Shown here one piece after another: positions 62,325 through 64,000 of a DNA stretch of 64,000 nt. The notes beneath the pieces were generated by a model. The model was not told the DNA's origin. It did not search any database and saw nothing but the letters and a program-made list of their open reading frames with translations. This DNA is from Sulfuricurvum sp. (GTDB lineage: Bacteria; Campylobacterota; Campylobacteria; Campylobacterales; Sulfurimonadaceae). Location of the stretch: assembly GCF_030691015.1 (NCBI RefSeq), contig NZ_JAUYFF010000002.1, forward strand, positions 1 to 64,000, read 5' to 3'. Both the position numbers and the translations under genes were made by a program. Each line of letters begins with the position of its first letter. Within the stretch, counting starts at the first letter, position 1.

Positions 62325-63671
62325 ATGAGACATACAGTACGTCTTTCGCTTTTGGCCTCAATGATGGTCTTAAGCGCTTCAGCAGCCGATGATTTGGCTG
62401 GAATGTTTAATGAAGGAAAAGTAAGCGGACAATTCCGTGAATTTTCGATCAGCAGAGAGGTTGATGATACCCGTCCTGCGGCAAACAATGATTATACCCG
62501 CAGAGCAAACGCAGTCGGTGGGTATATCAAATACGAAACCAGTGCTTGGAGCGGGGTGAGCTTAGGTGCTGCGGCATACGGAACATTCGGTCTTTTTTTG
62601 GGTGATCGTACCAATGTCAATGATGTAGATCCTACTTTGTTAGGCAGAGATAATAAAAATGATGTTTATCTTGGAGAAGGGTATCTTCAATATAAGAATG
62701 GAAATACAGCCTTTAAAGCAGGGCGTCAAAAACTTGATACTCCGATGGCTGGAAGTGATGATGCTAGGATGCTTCCGAATCTTTTTGAAGCATACGTTCT
62801 TAGCAATACGGATGTAAAAGATACGACATTGATCGCGGCGCATGTAACACGATTTGCTCAAGGGACATTTGGCCGTGCATATACGAATGGAGTATTAAGT
62901 GTTACTTCTGGATATTCGTTGGTCGATTCTCGTAATCAAACGGGTGATTTCACCGATATGGGTAAATATGCGATCGGTCAAAATACAGATGGCGTTAGTG
63001 CTGTAGCAGCAATTTATTCAGGAATACCTGGCTTGAAACTTCAAGTGTGGGATTATTATGCTCATGATATCCTCAATGCAATCTATGCAGAGGCAAACTA
63101 CGGTTGGTCATACGCAAGCGGTGTAGCACCGTATGTGTCGGCACAATGGATCAATGAACGCGATGTCGGATCAAACTCTGTTGCTGCTGTTCAAAAAGTT
63201 GAAAGTGACTTTATCGCGGCAAAACTTGGTGTGAAAGTAGCGAGTTTTGATGTTTCGGTTGCAGCTTCTCACAACACTAAAGATTCTGATGCGGATAACG
63301 GAACACACGGAGGAACTATTTCTCCATGGGGCGGTATGCCGGCATATACGCAGGGGATGGTAACACGTCACCAATTTATGGCAGGAACGGATGCCCTAAA
63401 AGTCGCAGCAAGCTATGACTGGAAAACTTTCGGAATCAATTTAAATACGGGTGTTTACTATACTGAGTTTGACATGGATAAACTAAATGGTTACTCTGCT
63501 AACTATGCATGGACAGCTAAAGAATCAGGATTTGATATTATTTTCAATCCTCAGACATTTAAAAATCTTCAGCTTCGCCTTCGTGCCAACTATGCGGATG
63601 ATTTTTATCAGTCGTCAACCGGCTCAGTTAGCTGGGACGAATATCGCTTTATCGCAAACTATAACTTTTAA
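62325..63671 (+). CDS. OprD-like outer-membrane porin
   Basis: About 448 residues from the ATG at 62325, 5 bases after AAGGAG; the ORF-track GTG at 62319 overlaps that ribosome binding site. The signal peptide ends at LSASAA. The mature part is an 18-strand-type beta barrel with alternating patterns and the family-like segments GKVSGQFREFSISRE, YLQYKNGNTAFKAGRQKLDTPM and the final DEYRFIANYNF with C-terminal Phe. OprD-type porins pass amino acids, peptides or small acids. Linked to DUF485, 13 bases downstream, it probably admits acetate or another carboxylate. Confidence 0.82.
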   Translation: MRHTVRLSLLASMMVLSASAADDLAGMFNEGKVSGQFREFSISREVDDTRPAANNDYTRRANAVGGYIKYETSAWSGVSLGAAAYGTFGLFLGDRTNVNDVDPTLLGRDNKNDVYLGEGYLQYKNGNTAFKAGRQKLDTPMAGSDDARMLPNLFEAYVLSNTDVKDTTLIAAHVTRFAQGTFGRAYTNGVLSVTSGYSLVDSRNQTGDFTDMGKYAIGQNTDGVSAVAAIYSGIPGLKLQVWDYYAHDILNAIYAEANYGWSYASGVAPYVSAQWINERDVGSNSVAAVQKVESDFIAAKLGVKVASFDVSVAASHNTKDSDADNGTHGGTISPWGGMPAYTQGMVTRHQFMAGTDALKVAASYDWKTFGINLNTGVYYTEFDMDKLNGYSANYAWTAKESGFDIIFNPQTFKNLQLRLRANYADDFYQSSTGSVSWDEYRFIANYNF

Positions 63672-63684
63672 AGGAGGTTAAATT

Positions 63685-63999
63685 ATGAAACAAGAGATGG
63701 TTGATCGTATTAAAAACGATCCAGATTTTTTACAGCTTACACGTGTACGCAGCAAGTTTGCATGGACATTGACGATCGTTATGTTGGTGATTTATTTCGG
63801 ATTTGTATTGGTTATCGCTTTTGATCCGTCACTTCTGGGGACTCCGTTATCGGAAGGTTCAGTAACAACGGTCGGGATTCCGGTCGGTGTCGGTGTTATC
63901 ATCAGTGCATTTATTTTGACGGGGATTTATGTCCGTCGTGCAAACGGTGAATTCGATGAACTTACCGCTAAAATCAAAGCTAAAGCAAAGGGAGAGTGA
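63685..63999 (+). CDS. DUF485 membrane protein
   Basis: A 104-residue protein with two membrane helices (about residues 28-47 and 66-88), preceded by VDRIKNDPDFLQLTRVRSKFAWTL, the DUF485 signature. AAGGAGG lies 7-8 bases before the ATG. DUF485 genes (yjcH) almost always precede actP, a cation/acetate symporter, which should start just beyond the window. It shares the porin transcript. Confidence 0.9.
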   Translation: MKQEMVDRIKNDPDFLQLTRVRSKFAWTLTIVMLVIYFGFVLVIAFDPSLLGTPLSEGSVTTVGIPVGVGVIISAFILTGIYVRRANGEFDELTAKIKAKAKGE

Positions 64000-64000
64000 T

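Noticed and set aside
1-64000. CRISPR arrays, insertion sequences, integrase or phage genes
   Set aside because: I saw no regularly spaced repeats, transposase or phage-type reading frames, and gene order and composition look uniform throughout.

Overview
The window looks like a chromosome segment of a Campylobacterota (Epsilonproteobacteria) bacterium. It is most likely a free-living, nitrate-respiring member near Sulfuricurvum/Sulfurimonas. The evidence is the napAGHBFLD order with no napC, the rsmD-flgI-flgJ-flgM-flgN-flgK cluster, the rnr-holA-rpsF-ssb-rpsR run, a UPF0323 lipoprotein, a CetA/CetB-like split chemoreceptor and mid-40s GC by eye. The species name is inference. No insertion sequence, prophage, CRISPR array or tRNA gene was found.

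Layout. 0-8 kb: end of an rRNA operon (5S), a GNAT acetyltransferase, ribosomal/SSB/replication/RNase R genes, a degenerate GGDEF protein, a Gre factor and a two-gene small heat-shock operon whose second protein carries a signal peptide. 8-13 kb: purL, murA, a DnaQ-like exonuclease. 13-32 kb: an anaerobic/nitrate island. It holds an FmdE-like protein with a cytochrome c, a siroheme nitrite/sulfite reductase, a candidate small RNA, a nitrate-sensing (NIT) PAS-GGDEF-EAL protein co-transcribed with moaA, a Crp/Fnr regulator coupled to a PilJ-domain membrane protein, the nap operon, a cytochrome c553 and class III ribonucleotide reductase. The reductase's glycyl-radical tail is a separate 58-residue gene missing from the ORF track. 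32-36 kb: split energy-taxis receptor and a two-component system. 36-42 kb: flagellar genes with a sigma-28 promoter before flgM. 42-47 kb: LuxI/FeeM-like acyltransferase, TonB receptor and YfiR-like protein, divergent from a GGDEF-EAL protein. 47-57 kb: a long minus-strand run fabZ-lpxA-clpX-mreB-mreC-carB-(Sua5-like)-(UPF0323)-(GspS-like). 57-64 kb: K+/H+ antiporter, queH, cyclophilin, then a two-component system beside an OprD-like porin and a DUF485 protein that usually precedes actP.

How it fits together. Six near-identical 14-bp palindromes (TTGAC/T-N4-G/ATCAA) occur between 14.0 and 31.9 kb. In four cases exactly 22 bp, and in two cases 23 bp, separate the palindrome from a good -10 box. 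This is the class II activation geometry of Fnr/Crp proteins. The sites lie in front of nir/fmdE, moaA/crp, napA, cytochrome c553 and nrdD. One lies in front of no gene but fires toward a strongly structured intergenic stretch, the small-RNA candidate. This suggests one anaerobic/nitrate regulon covering nitrate reduction, its molybdenum cofactor, electron carriers, anaerobic dNTP synthesis and c-di-GMP signalling. The best separate candidates for new biology are the split NrdD, the small RNA, and the acyltransferase/TonB/YfiR/GGDEF-EAL module.
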